This document shows, one piece after another, positions 11,409 to 25,201 of a stretch of 64,000 nucleotides of DNA. Below the pieces are notes generated by a model that saw only the letters and a program-made list of their open reading frames with translations, had not been told where the DNA came from and searched no databases. Source of the stretch: Fragilariopsis cylindrus CCMP1102 (taxonomy: Eukaryota; Bacillariophyta; Bacillariophyceae; Bacillariales; Bacillariaceae). A program made the position numbers and the translations under genes. Every line of letters begins with the position of its first letter. Within the stretch, counting starts at the first letter, position 1. The stretch lies in assembly GCA_900095095.1 (NCBI GenBank), contig FMBT01000380.1, forward strand, positions 1 to 64,000, in the 5' to 3' direction.

Positions 11409-13895
11409 TTATGTAGTTGTTCTATTTTCCATAGTAGCTTCTGATTCTTCCGCAAGTGTTGTTGGGCTGTAAGTTGTAGTTGGATTCCAGGTCGACGGTT
11501 CAAATGTTACAGTAGGGGATTCAGTAGGTGATTCTGTACCTGTTGGAAAAAATGTCGTTGGTTCAAATGTTGGAGCAGGGGATATAGTAGGGAATATAGT
11601 AGGACCATCTGACAGCGAAACAGTTGGATTCGTAGTGGGCGATTTAGTAGGTGATGCAGTGGGACTATCGCTTGGTAGATCTGTCGGAATTACAGTCGGA
11701 CTATTACTACGAACTGTCGGTGCATCTGTCGGTGCATCTGTCGGTGTATCTGTCGGAATAGTAGTGGGACGTTTGGTTGGTGATGCTGTGGTCGATTCGG
11801 TAGGTGATAGAGTAAGACCATCACTATTTGTTGGTGCAGTAGGAGATGTCGAAGAATCAATCGATGGTACATCTTCAGTTACAAAAACTAAATCGGAAGT
11901 AGCAAAGGAGCCAGTAACTATAGAAGAGTTAATCATCAATGCTGCTTCTGTAGCATCCATATCACTACCTTCTTCCGTCTTTATTGTGATCACAGTATCA
12001 TAACAAGCAACATCATCCGGAAAATCAGCAGGAGCAGCGGATCTATAAACAACGTCACATTCCATTTGTGTTGCGTCTACATCTACTGAAGTACCGTCTA
12101 ACCTCTGTAGTAAGTAACGACGAGGACGGTGTTGGTGTTGTTGTTGTTGTTGTTGCAGTTGACGGCGGCGACCACTTCCTCGTAAAACTGTTTCCGTTTC
12201 GAGTTTAATATCAGCTTCCACTTCCACTACAGGTATACTGGCAGGAGCAGCAACGAATACATTCACAGCACGTACTACAGTGCTTACTGTTACGGGCATC
12301 GCCGATGTTGATGGAGATGTTGAGTCGGTGGGACTGAAGGAAGGTGATGCAGATTTACTCTCCTTGTTGCTTGTTTTAGATCTGTTGCTTTTACTGTTCT
12401 TAGTCATCTTTGATTCAGCTGGTACTACAGTGCTTACTGTTACGGGCATCGCCGATGTTGATGGAGATGTTGAGTCGGATGGAGATGTTGAGTCGGTGGG
12501 ACTGAAGGAAGGTGATGCAGACTTACTGTCCTTGTCGCTTTTACTGTTCTTAGTCATCTTAGATTCAGCTGGTACTACAGTGCTTACTGTTACGGGTATC
12601 GCCGTTGTTGATGGAGATGTTGAGTCGGTGGGACTGAAGGAAGGTGATGCAGATTTACTCTCCTTGTTGCTTGTTTTAGATCCGTTGCTTTTACTGTTCT
12701 TAGTCATCTTTGATTCAGCAGGTACTACAGTGCTTACTGATACAGGCATCGCTGTTGTTGATGGAGATGTTGAGTTGGTGGGACTGAAGGAAGGTGATGC
12801 AGATTTACTCTCCTTGTTGCTTATTTTAGATCTGTCGCTTTTACTGTTCTTAGTAATCTTTGATTCATCTGCCGTTGTTGATGAAGATGTTGATGGAGAT
12901 GTTGAGTCGGTTGGACTGAAGGAAGGTGATGCAGATTGACTGCCCTTTTTAATTACCTTAGATGTGTTACTTTCACTATCCTTGTCACCCTTCTTGTTAT
13001 CGTTCTTACTAATTCTTGATTCAGCTCGTCCTACAGTGCCTACTGTTTCGGGCATCGCTGTTGTTGATGGAGATGTTGAGTCGGTTGGACTAAAGGAAGG
13101 TGATGTAGATTTACCTTCCTTCTTGCTTTTTTTAGATTTGTTGCTTTTCCTATTCTTGTCACCCTTCGTGTTATCGTTCTTACTAATTCTTGATTCAGCT
13201 CGTCCTACAGTGCCTACTGTTTCGGGCATCGCTGTTGTTGATGGAGATGTTGAGTCGGTTGGACTGAAGGAAGGTGATGCAGATTTACTCCTCTTCTTGC
13301 TTACTTTAAATTTGTTGCTTTTACTATCCTTGTCACCCTTCTTGTTATCGTTCTTCCTAATTCTTGACTCAGCTCGTCCTACAGTGCCTTCTGTTTCGGG
13401 CATCGCTGCTGTTGATGGAGATGTTGAGTCGGTTGGACTGAAGGAAGGTGGTTCAGATCTATTCCCCTTCTTGCTTATTTTAGATCTGTTGCCTTTACTA
13501 TCCTTATCACCCTTCTTGCTGCTCTTCATCGACTTTGACCTTGATGTCGATGGTAGTGCTTCTTGATCAACAAGATCATTCGCAAAGATGTTATCATCGT
13601 TCTTGACAATTTTTTTGCTCTTCATCAACTTTGATGGTGATGTTGCTAGTGCATTATCAACAAGATTTGTTACTACCGGTAATAAAGCTTGTTGATAATC
13701 ATCATATGCCTGTTTAGCTTTTGCGTACTTTTCCGATTTAAGTCCACGTTTACGTTCACTTTGACGTTCACGTACACGTTCTCGTAATCGATCTTGTTCG
13801 GATGCAGCTGCATTTAAACTTCGTGAACTTTCTACTACTGCTGCAGAACATACCGTTAACGATACAATCGCTAACACCAAAAATATAAATTTCAT
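11409..13895 (-). CDS. Secreted Lys/Ser-rich repeat protein with PT-repeat tail (silaffin/frustulin-like style)
   Basis: 828 residues from the ATG at 13895. The frame is open to 14216, but the internal Met gives a clear signal peptide (MKFIFLVLAIVSLTVCSAA), so I take the upstream part as leader. After a basic, helical segment (RLRERVRERQSERKRG) come eight imperfect repeats of about 45-58 residues. Each has a Lys/Ser/Asp block (such as KSNKSKKSKKEGKS) followed by SPSFSPTDSTSPS. A unique middle domain with VEADIKLETETVL and CDVVYRS / ACYDTVITIKTEEGSD follows, then a Thr/Pro tail of PT-x-x-PT units. Alternating Lys and Ser clusters behind a signal peptide are typical of silica-associated silaffins and related diatom wall proteins. 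PT repeats occur in many diatom surface proteins. A role in silica or cell-wall assembly is inference. No intron is needed. Confidence 0.7.
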   Translation of the reverse strand: MKFIFLVLAIVSLTVCSAAVVESSRSLNAAASEQDRLRERVRERQSERKRGLKSEKYAKAKQAYDDYQQALLPVVTNLVDNALATSPSKLMKSKKIVKNDDNIFANDLVDQEALPSTSRSKSMKSSKKGDKDSKGNRSKISKKGNRSEPPSFSPTDSTSPSTAAMPETEGTVGRAESRIRKNDNKKGDKDSKSNKFKVSKKRSKSASPSFSPTDSTSPSTTAMPETVGTVGRAESRISKNDNTKGDKNRKSNKSKKSKKEGKSTSPSFSPTDSTSPSTTAMPETVGTVGRAESRISKNDNKKGDKDSESNTSKVIKKGSQSASPSFSPTDSTSPSTSSSTTADESKITKNSKSDRSKISNKESKSASPSFSPTNSTSPSTTAMPVSVSTVVPAESKMTKNSKSNGSKTSNKESKSASPSFSPTDSTSPSTTAIPVTVSTVVPAESKMTKNSKSDKDSKSASPSFSPTDSTSPSDSTSPSTSAMPVTVSTVVPAESKMTKNSKSNRSKTSNKESKSASPSFSPTDSTSPSTSAMPVTVSTVVRAVNVFVAAPASIPVVEVEADIKLETETVLRGSGRRRQLQQQQQQHQHRPRRYLLQRLDGTSVDVDATQMECDVVYRSAAPADFPDDVACYDTVITIKTEEGSDMDATEAALMINSSIVTGSFATSDLVFVTEDVPSIDSSTSPTAPTNSDGLTLSPTESTTASPTKRPTTIPTDTPTDAPTDAPTVRSNSPTVIPTDLPSDSPTASPTKSPTTNPTVSLSDGPTIFPTISPAPTFEPTTFFPTGTESPTESPTVTFEPSTWNPTTTYSPTTLAEESEATMENRTTT
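12280..13560. repeat. Tandem repeats inside the Lys/Ser-rich protein gene
   Basis: Eight imperfect repeat units of roughly 130-175 bp, with conserved segments such as 'gttgatggagatgttgagtc' on the + strand. One unit has a small internal duplication near 12472-12495. The repeats stay in frame and leave open frames on the opposite strand (12280-12939, 12964-13566), which are shadows. Confidence 0.8.
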
Positions 13896-14429
13896 CGTAC
13901 TAATCAATGGTTGTGTTGAGGATGGTTGGATTGTAGCGATCATTCTGTATTTGTGACGTATTGTAAAAAAGTTAAATGGACTTCCTGGTCGATAAAATAT
14001 AGGAGATTTATACGAATTCGTTTTGCGTACTGTTTGTTGTTGTTGTTGTTGTTGTTGTAAATGATTGATCTTGGTTTGGTTTTTGGTTGTAGTAGTTGTA
14101 ATCTTTAAAGTATTTTGTGAGCGACGAGACCAACATTCGCTTCCTTTCGCAATACACAAGGACAAACAACGTCTCATTTTTTGAAGGAATGCATCGAATC
14201 GAAATTCAAATTGCAATCTGAATCAATAGCACCTATTTTCGTTGAGCAATACCATCCGAGGCAATTATGAATCGTGCCTTTGCTTTTTTTTATTCTTATG
14301 CCGTGTAGCTACAAGACAAAATATTGTTGAGTGAGTCACAGTTGCGGGAATCAGAAAAGACTAAAGGATCCACGTTTGAAACAATATCTTGTTTGAAGCC
14401 ACGTTTGAAACATATTCAAATCTTTTTTG
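13896..14429. other. Leader/promoter of the repeat-protein gene, no other gene
   Basis: The repeat-protein frame stays open through this stretch to 14216 on the minus strand, with a (Gln)n run near 14037-14057, but this is probably untranslated leader. No other feature was recognised up to the TIR element. Confidence 0.4.
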
Positions 14430-14605
14430 TTACTAGTATATAATAATAACTTTAGCATCAAATATATACACCTAAAAAGTAATTTTTTTTGAAAATTAAA
14501 CTATGAAGTTTACAATTGACCTATTTAATGGAGAATTGTTATATTCCTTAGTCTCCTAAGCCTTCTGGTATCTCACAATGTAGGCTCACACACAGCATGC
14601 ATCAT
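14430..14605 (+). repeat. Left terminal inverted repeat
   Basis: Inverted match to 16140-16326 and direct match to the left end of the second copy at 50866. It begins with TTACTAGTA. Confidence 0.75.
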
Positions 14606-16139
14606 CTTTTTATGAGATATCTTGTTCAGGACACAAACCAGGGTAGAACTTCCAGAATAATGCTTCTTTTTGGTCAGGGAGAGTTAATTTACCTTACCAT
14701 ATGTATAGGGTGGATGACTGGACCGGACTTTGGGGCGCTAGGTATGTGTTGTTCACACTGGAAGGTGGTAAAGGGTGTGATGCAGCCTAGGACATGGGAA
14801 AATGACCCATTTGGGGGGTATGTGACCTAGTACACACTCAAAAAGATGAATTGTCCCAAAGTAAGCACACAGGGTTTACCATATACACCAAGGAGAATCT
14901 AAACTTGGCGAGCTATGGGCAGGACCATGCTGATGTGGGCGCTAAAGGGGGAAAACCTGTTTTGGGGCCTAAATGACCCTTTTTGGTGCTTAGCACACCC
15001 TGACACCTTCCTAACCTCCCTAGAGCCCTAAGCAATAGTTGGAACTTGTACCCATAGGTATAATACTGAGCTCCATATAATCTTTCAAGGTTTTTAGGTC
15101 TGTATTGATGGTGCATCAGGGCCTTGATTACAGTTGCACTTGGCAGTTATTAGAGAAATTGTGTGTTTTAATAGCGGTTGATTTTGACCAGTGACACCCC
15201 AAATATATGTATGGTTACCTCAAGAAATGATATAATCCAAAACCTTTCTTAATTAGGTTGATGCTTAGCTGTTTCATCTAGGACTCAGCATACCTGGTAT
15301 GGGCGTGGTAGCATCTCAAATATTTTTGCAACCTGTGCATTTTGGGCCATTTTATATCTATTCTATTGTTCCCCGCCCCACCATACCACCAATATGGCAA
15401 CTGTTCCAAGTATTGTTGGTTTGTTTTGACCATATGCATATATGTAAGGTATCTGGGTGTTTAAACCATGGTCCATTTTCTTTTTTTGATGTTGTGCTAG
15501 CCTATTTCTGAATGGTACTTTTGGGTATGGAAATATGACATGTTGGCCAAAATGCAATGTTTGTGTTCTGGAGGCAACAATAAGGTATTTATAAGGGATC
15601 ATGACCCTTGGTTCATCCCCTATGGGTATAGGATGGATGACTGGGTGGTATCTTGGTGCACCATGCTGCTTCTAGAACCTAAGGAGAAGCTATTCATCTT
15701 ATTATTCAAAGTTGTTTGATAGTCCAATATAACCAAACTCCACTGAAGAATTTGTGAGATAAAAATGATACCAATCAGAACTACTCTAGTCAAGTGATGA
15801 TGAACCACCAGGGATGGTTGTATGGTAGGAGGCAAACATAATGCTATGTGGATGTTTGCGCACCCAACCTATTTGTTGCTGTCCTCTGCAACACTTTCAA
15901 ATAAGATATTTTGCTGTTCATTATTTTGATTGAAAAGCTTATTGTTTGTGTACCTTCCTCAACAGCAGATTGTAATTTATTCAACAACCACAGGAACAAA
16001 AAAGTGGCAGGAGGCATCTACAATGCTCCAGTACACTATGTGGATGCTAGTGCATCCAACTTAGAAGGTGTTGTCCTCTGCAACACTTTCAAATAAGATA
16101 TTTTGTTGTGTGTACACATACATTTTAAATCCCTAAAAT

Positions 16140-16326
16140 GTGTACTGTGTGTGAGTCTTTATTGTGAGATACCAGTAGGCTTACAAGAATAAGGAATATA
16201 ACAATTCTTCATCCAATAGGTCAATTGTAAACTTCATAGTTTGATTTTCAAAAAAATGACTTTTTAGGTGTATCTATTTGATGCTAAAGTTGTATTATAT
16301 ACTGCACCAACAAATAATACTAGTAA
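16140..16326 (-). repeat. Right terminal inverted repeat
   Basis: Reverse complement of the left end with a few substitutions and a 10-20 bp indel close to the tip. Confidence 0.75.
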
Positions 16327-19183
<2,857 letters not shown>

Positions 19184-21429
19184 AACAAATTAAAATACAA
19201 GAATACAAATATTATTTAGTATGTTCTTTCTTTAATACAAAATAATAATAATAATTTTACACGAATCAAATAACAAATACTAAGTAATTACAGTAAGTAA
19301 TAAGAATAAAAATTACTACTGCACGAAAACAAATAATACAAAAGAATTTAAGTCAAATCAAACCCCCCCCCCCAAAAAGAATAAGAAAACAAAAACAATC
19401 AGAAAAAGAAAGAACACATTATAATCTCCCGTATTATAATATACTATAAAAGTCATTTACATCTAAATTTCAGGACTGTAGTACATTATTATTTTCACAT
19501 TTCTCGTAGTCACAATTCAAAACTACAAATACCAGCTAGTGAGTGGCCTAGAAGAAGCAATAAGTTTTATTTTTCTCCGTGTTGATACATGATATATATG
19601 CAGTCGTATATAGATGCCTATTGTAAGCACGTACGTACTGTCCTGTAAATGTCATGTCATTTTTGTTTACATCGTTGTCGTTGTTATAGAGGTGACGGTG
19701 GTGGTGACGGTGGTGGTGTATTAAGAAGATGAGTTGATTTGATTACATATACGTTTCATCCTTTTTTTCAATTTATCTGTAAGCATTTTGTTCCTCGTGT
19801 TCGTCAATATCAAATCAAATCATATCAACTGGTCTTTATTATCAATCAATCTGATCTGACCTTACCTTTTATCGACGTTAGTTGTTCTTTTTTTTCCAAC
19901 AACAACAACAACAACGAAAACAGCAACAGCAACAGCAACAACTGCCGAATTTCTCTTCTAATATTTACGATAGCTACCTAACTATCATCACTATCATGCA
20001 TTACTATCATTACTATCATCATTACGATTCGATTCATCCAGTAGAAACCATTGAATGAATTCCTTGTCACTATTTTATCAGAATTGATAAAGTTAGTTGC
20101 AGTTTTGGTACCAAATAATACGAATACGACGTCGACGACTACCGTAACTTACTCTACAGTACGTAGTAATCTCAACCTTGATTTTATTATTGGACTCTAT
20201 CGACTAGAGTAGTCCCAAAACCCATCATGAAGTTTTGTTGTCATTCACAGATCGTGACTCAATTTTTTTATTTCCGGCTTCACAAAAAAGTGTGTCCATC
20301 GTTTTTTCAAAGTCATCAACAGCATCATCATCATCGCTATTATTGTCACTCGTTGAGTGGTACTTTAGTCGTCGTCTTTACTTCTTCTTTCTTTTATTGT
20401 ACTATTTCTACCGTATCAAATGTTAACTACTACTGATGGTGATGGATTTACATTACTGCATTTGCATCTGTTGTTGATGAGAGGAAGCAGTAGCTTGCAG
20501 CAGATGGCAGATGGCCGATGGCGCTGCATGACGACTCTGGAGAAGCGGGTGGAGCACTTTGGAGAACAGCGGGGAAGGTGACGCGTTAGGACTAGTAGAT
20601 TACAGATTTCGATGATGTGTTGGCGCTAATAGAATGGATGGTGATAGATGCAGTAGTAGTGAGCATGCCCATGGTGAAGTACTACTTGGAAAAAAAAAGC
20701 GGAAAACGCGATGCGTTAAGATCAGACTCAAAAAACAGACCTCATGATGGGCAATGTATATTATGGCAATTCTGTATGGCAATGTACTAGAAGCAGAGCT
20801 AACTCGGTGAGGTTATTTCGAAGAGAAGCAAGATATAATAATTTGACTTATACTGGATCACGCGAAAATCAAAATCACCTTAAATATTTATGAATTAATT
20901 GATGAAGAAAGAATAGAAAAAGCAGCACTAAAGAACACACGGCTGATTAAAACGTGAATTGACATTGTGTCTAATTGATTGTTTAATAAAATTGGAATCA
21001 GAAAAATATGAACTATGTGATGTTAAATATAGTCCTATGAATACATTTATTTCATTGTGATTTATTTTAATTTACGCTGAACGTCTTCACATGTTATGTT
21101 ATCTGATCATCATTCATCGGAAATCGAATCACCATAGCTAAGCACGATCCTAACAATATACAGAAACGAATAATTATGTTCCTTCCTATTAATGACATGA
21201 TATTAAATTGACAGTTGCATAATTGCATTATACAACAGTACCATAACTCTGTACTACTACTATTTATTTTGTTAATTCTGTGTAGCGGTCGTTTTAGCAG
21301 AGCAATGTAGCTTATTTTATATCTATCACACAACATCCAGCTATTAGAATAGACGGAATACAATACAAATCTTCCTTCCGTTCTATACTAGAAAACAAAA
21401 AAAACACAAAAACAAGATATTTCTCGGCG
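19184..21429. other. Intergenic region, no gene recognised
   Basis: It holds an 11-base poly-C run at about 19363-19373, a Gln/Asn-codon-like (CAA/CAG)n patch near 19899-19942 and a GC-richer patch at about 20455-20600. Small ORFs (for example 19739-19981 and 20227-20436) lack conserved motifs. 7-mers TACAGTA occur at about 19288 and 20157. Confidence 0.45.
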
Positions 21430-22280
21430 AATCATCTAATGCAGTTGCACTAACGATGACGACGACGACGGAGTTGGCGATTGTTGTTACTGCTAACTTG
21501 TACCTACTGCTCAGTCATCAAACATTTGAGCAGCAGCAACAGCAGCAGCAGCAGCACGACGACGAGCTCGAGCTGAACAATCATTCATAGTTCTACTACT
21601 ACTAATAGCTTTACCAGTTCCAGTTCCAGTTTTCCCTGCTTCCGCTTCTACTTCTTTCTCTTCTACTAGTATTAGTATTAGTTGCTACTACATCGGTATC
21701 TTGTTCTGATAGTGATAGTAATTCAGTATATACTGTGGCAGTAGTAGCCGTAGCAGCTGTAGTAGTAACTCCAACCACTGGTCCAGTAATAACAGGTATA
21801 ACGACAAGAGCTGTTACAACAATAACATCTTCTTCTTCTATATCAGCATGAACAATTACTATTTCCTTTTTTTGTTGATACAGGATGAAGTGAATGAATC
21901 AATAAGACTCGTAGTACCATTACATTTTTAGTTGTTCATGCAGTTACGGTTTTGCGCTTGTTTGCAATTTGTTTCATTTCAATAGATATACGACGACGTT
22001 GAATCTTCCTCCTAGCTCTCCTTTAAAGAATTCGAATAGATCATCATCGTTATCCTCTTCTTGGGTAGTTTCTTCTTCTTCTTCAACAACAACAACAACA
22101 ACTCAACTTCAGCAGATTTCTTCTTCAGGAACAACAACAGCAATAACTTGCGACCCAACAGCAACATAAACACGTTCTTCTTCTTCCTGTGATGATGACG
22201 TTGATGTTGATGTTGTTGTTATTGTTGATGATGATGATGATAATGACAGAGTAACAATTTTGATTTCAATCAATAACAAT
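21430..22280 (-). pseudogene. Frameshifted acidic/Ser-rich coding remnant
   Basis: Read on the minus strand, this block shows strong triplet structure (Ser, Glu, Asp, Val and Ala codons) but needs at least two frame changes: near 22110 in GAA/GTT runs and near 21665. Pieces include QEEDNDDDLFEFFKGELGG and a C-terminus SSSRTMNDCSARARRR followed by an Ala run and QMFDD. The FFKGE motif in acidic context recalls DPFAFFKGEEEDSSS in the fasciclin gene at 23027, so it may be a decayed paralogue. This is a weak inference. Confidence 0.35.
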
Positions 22281-23026
22281 TTAAGATATCATACGGTATA
22301 CAGTATATTCATACCTTCATGATTCTCGCCTTCAGCTCTTCATTGACGTACAGTGAGTACGGTAACGCGACATATATATTTTTATCCGCGTACTATTACT
22401 ACTACTACTACTCTACTTCAGTAGTACTACTGTAGTATAAAAAGAAGATGATGGTTCAACTAGAAAGAATCACGAGAGTAGCACCTATAGTAGCATGCAT
22501 TCATGCATCAGCCACTAGTACTCTTGTTTGCCATATATTGATGCATTCACACCATCAATATCATAATATAATATTATGGCATCATACATTTTTAACTAGT
22601 ACCACCGTTGCTCATTTTTGTCGTTGACATCATGTTACAGTAAAGGCATATTTTATAATAAAATCATAGTTTTTGTATCTTTTGTTGGTCGCGCGCGGAT
22701 TAAATACCGTTATTTTTTTAGATTTTTTTTGAAAAAAAGATACCAATATTTGCTTTGCTTGATGTCGGCGTTTTTTTCAAACGACCAAAAAAACTTGTTA
22801 ACGTTACAGTACTTCGTTCCGAATGAATTCACGTACGATCGATTGATTCATTCAATAGTTTGCTTAGTTAGTACTAATAATACACCAGTAATTATCATAT
22901 CAATAATCAAATTGTTACCCAACTCAACTCGGCTCAACTCAACTCAACTCAACTCAACTCACTCGAACATAGTTAACCAACCCAACCAATATAATCAGAT
23001 ACTGCTGCTATAATACTGTAACCATC
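22281..23026. other. Promoter of the fasciclin gene
   Basis: A (CAACT)n pentanucleotide run at 22921-22962 ends 65 bp before the fasciclin ATG. TACAGTA/TACTGTA 7-mers lie at about 22303, 22430, 22634, 22804 and 22967. The 131-codon ORF at 22618-23013 overlaps the repeat and shows no domain. Confidence 0.45.
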
Positions 23027-25201
23027 ATGAGATTATTACTGTCCTTATCATCATCATCGTCGTTGTTCTCGTCGTCGTGGACAGTGATAGCGTTGTTCCT
23101 TACTACATTACTGACATTAACATTGACAACAAAAGTTCAATTTGTAAGAGCTGATTTAAAATACTATGTTTATGTCAATGAAAAAGAACCAGATTCTAAT
23201 AAAGTTGTTAACGTTGTATTAGAATCATACGGTTCATTACCATTGAATGAAAGTATATCCACAAAAGAAGGTGATTCTTGTCCAACTAATAGTGGTACTA
23301 ACGAAGGTGGTGTTAATCCACACTACCTATGTGTTGGTCCTAACTATTTGGGAAATAGTATAGAATTCTTTCCAATCGGACCAGCAAATGAAACTAAGAA
23401 TGAACAAAAACTTCCATTTAAATTTTCATCATTTGAAGAATCATATGGTACATCATCAGGACTATTGTTATGGAGGAATGTTTTAGCAATTGATCTATCC
23501 TCTACTGGTGATAATAGTATTAATGGTAAATCATATGGAATTGATAAATCTAATAATAATTACAATACAGAATGGTTATTATCGAATAAGAATCCTGCAG
23601 AGGATACTACTGCTGTTGCTGATAACGGTAATGGAAATGATAATGATAATGAAAATAATAATGTTCTTATTGCCGAATGGTATTTATTAAATAAAATGAA
23701 TGGTCAACCTATATTCAATGATGGTTTAATTCAACTGATTCAAGGTCAACCACCATCAGTACCAGATAGAACATCGTCATCGTCTGCCGTACCTGTCGTC
23801 GTTGTTTCAGAAGCAGTAGCAACAGCAACGAAAGAAGCAGCAACAATAGTAGTAAAAGAAGAAGAATCAGAATCTGATACTAATAATTGTGAATCCATTA
23901 CGGAATCAATATGTAGTGATGACAATGATTCTTCCTTTAGTACATTTTGTTCCTTATTGATTCAAGTGGGATTAGATACTATGCTACACCACAACCACAT
24001 CTTATCGTCGTCAGAGTCCGCGAATACGAATACGAATTCATTCTATACAATATATGTACCAACAAATGATGCATTTACTAAAGCATATCAAAATGAAAGT
24101 ATATCATCACCACCACAAATGTTAAGTGGACATGATTTGACAAAATTACTATTAAATCATATTATTGGTAATGATTCTTTACCAGTACCATACGAAAAAA
24201 TGTTATGTGGTACCAAAACATATATGTTAAATGGACAAATCACCAAAATTGGATGTAACGCCAATGCGATTGTCTCCTATGTGATGGGAGTTAGTGGGAA
24301 TGGTATCCATAATAATAGTATAAAACCAAAATTTGTACTGAAAAATAATAATAATAAGAAGAAGAAAAACTGTAATGGTATTATACATATGGTCGATTAT
24401 GTTATATTACCATCACAAGATAATGATGGTGAAGAATATCATGAAGATATGATAACTGAATTTACTAGTACCACTATTGATATTGCTCAAGAAAAAGAAG
24501 AAGAGGAAGAAGCTATTGTTGCTGCTCAAGAAGATGATCATGATGATAATGATTCTGATCCATTCGCATTCTTTAAAGGAGAAGAAGAAGATTCATCGTC
24601 AACTGTCACAACCGTAATAACTGCAAGGACAACAACTACAACTACTACTAATAGTGCTAGTGCTAAACTTCGTCCTGTTTCAACGAAGATTGTTGGTAGT
24701 AGTAATGCTACTGATAATACTGCTGGTAATACAAGTACAAATATTGATATTGATATAGACAAAGTAGATGTAGAAGACAATAGTGTTCTGACAGTAATTG
24801 TTGTTGGTACTAGTAATAATGCTGCTACTGATACTACAAATACAAATATTGATAAAGACGAAGTAGCTGTAGAAGACAATGGTGTTCCTACAGTAAATGT
24901 TGGTAGTAATAATGCTGCTGATAATACAAATACAAATATTGATATTCACGAAATAGATGTAGAAGACAATGGTGTTCTTACAGTCAATGTTGGTAGTAAT
25001 GTTGGTAGTAATAGTGCTGCTGATAATACAAATATTGATATTCACGAAGTAGATGTAGAAGACAATGGTATTCTTACTGTCAATGTTGGTAGTAATGCTG
25101 CGGATAATACAAATACAAATATTGAATCGCAGCAGGTACAGGGTAATAGCAACAATAATGATAGTAATCATCGACAACTCCTTCGTCGTCGTCGTAATTA
25201 G
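23027..25201 (+). CDS. Secreted fasciclin-domain protein with acidic C-terminal repeats
   Basis: 724 residues, no intron. A signal peptide (about residues 1-42) has a long hydrophobic core. An N-terminal domain of about 200 residues (KYYVYVNEKEP, PHYLCVGPNYLGNSIEFFPIG, LLWRNVLAIDLSS) is not one I recognise. A fasciclin (FAS1) domain spans about residues 290-465: STFCSLLIQVGLD, YTIYVPTNDAFTKA, LLLNHIIGND, GIIHMVDYVILPS. FAS1 domains mediate adhesion and matrix binding. The C-terminal third is Asp/Asn/Thr-rich with about five copies of a VDVEDNGVLTVNVGSN-type unit, then a basic end (RRQLLRRRRN). It is probably an extracellular matrix or surface protein. Compare the FAS1 domain of the carbonic anhydrase fusion at 57158. 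Confidence 0.8.
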   Translation: MRLLLSLSSSSSLFSSSWTVIALFLTTLLTLTLTTKVQFVRADLKYYVYVNEKEPDSNKVVNVVLESYGSLPLNESISTKEGDSCPTNSGTNEGGVNPHYLCVGPNYLGNSIEFFPIGPANETKNEQKLPFKFSSFEESYGTSSGLLLWRNVLAIDLSSTGDNSINGKSYGIDKSNNNYNTEWLLSNKNPAEDTTAVADNGNGNDNDNENNNVLIAEWYLLNKMNGQPIFNDGLIQLIQGQPPSVPDRTSSSSAVPVVVVSEAVATATKEAATIVVKEEESESDTNNCESITESICSDDNDSSFSTFCSLLIQVGLDTMLHHNHILSSSESANTNTNSFYTIYVPTNDAFTKAYQNESISSPPQMLSGHDLTKLLLNHIIGNDSLPVPYEKMLCGTKTYMLNGQITKIGCNANAIVSYVMGVSGNGIHNNSIKPKFVLKNNNNKKKKNCNGIIHMVDYVILPSQDNDGEEYHEDMITEFTSTTIDIAQEKEEEEEAIVAAQEDDHDDNDSDPFAFFKGEEEDSSSTVTTVITARTTTTTTTNSASAKLRPVSTKIVGSSNATDNTAGNTSTNIDIDIDKVDVEDNSVLTVIVVGTSNNAATDTTNTNIDKDEVAVEDNGVPTVNVGSNNAADNTNTNIDIHEIDVEDNGVLTVNVGSNVGSNSAADNTNIDIHEVDVEDNGILTVNVGSNAADNTNTNIESQQVQGNSNNNDSNHRQLLRRRRN
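24715..25115 (+). repeat. Acidic tandem repeats in the fasciclin protein
   Basis: About five in-frame units of 75-110 bp encoding D(V/I)DVEDNG(V/I)LTVNVGSN-AADNTNTNID, with growing similarity towards the 3' end. This suggests recent expansion. Confidence 0.75.

Larger units (their letters stand above)
14430..16326. mobile_element. Non-autonomous TIR DNA element, about 1.9 kb
   Basis: The two ends are inverted copies of each other. TTACTAGTA at 14430-14438 matches TACTAGTAA at 16318-16326, and similarity continues inward for roughly 170-190 bp, including 'actttagcatcaaatatata', 'gaagtttacaattgac' and 'gtatctcacaat' with their complements on the right. Base composition differs from the neighbours: fewer microsatellites and no codon bias. 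No ORF above 81 codons and no transposase were seen, so it looks non-autonomous. Two related internal segments of about 100 bp (around 15840-15935 and 16035-16110) share 'gtcctctgcaacactttc'. A clear target-site duplication was not found. Confidence 0.75.

Noticed and set aside
12280-13566. Two long + strand ORFs (219 and 200 codons) with Leu-rich repeats
   Set aside because: They are antisense to the Lys/Ser repeat protein, lack starts in context, and their repetitiveness comes from the real minus-strand repeats.
13896-14216. Upstream extension of the Lys/Ser protein (first 107 codons)
   Set aside because: The internal Met at 13895 gives a textbook signal peptide; the extension would bury it and contains a Gln run typical of leader microsatellites.
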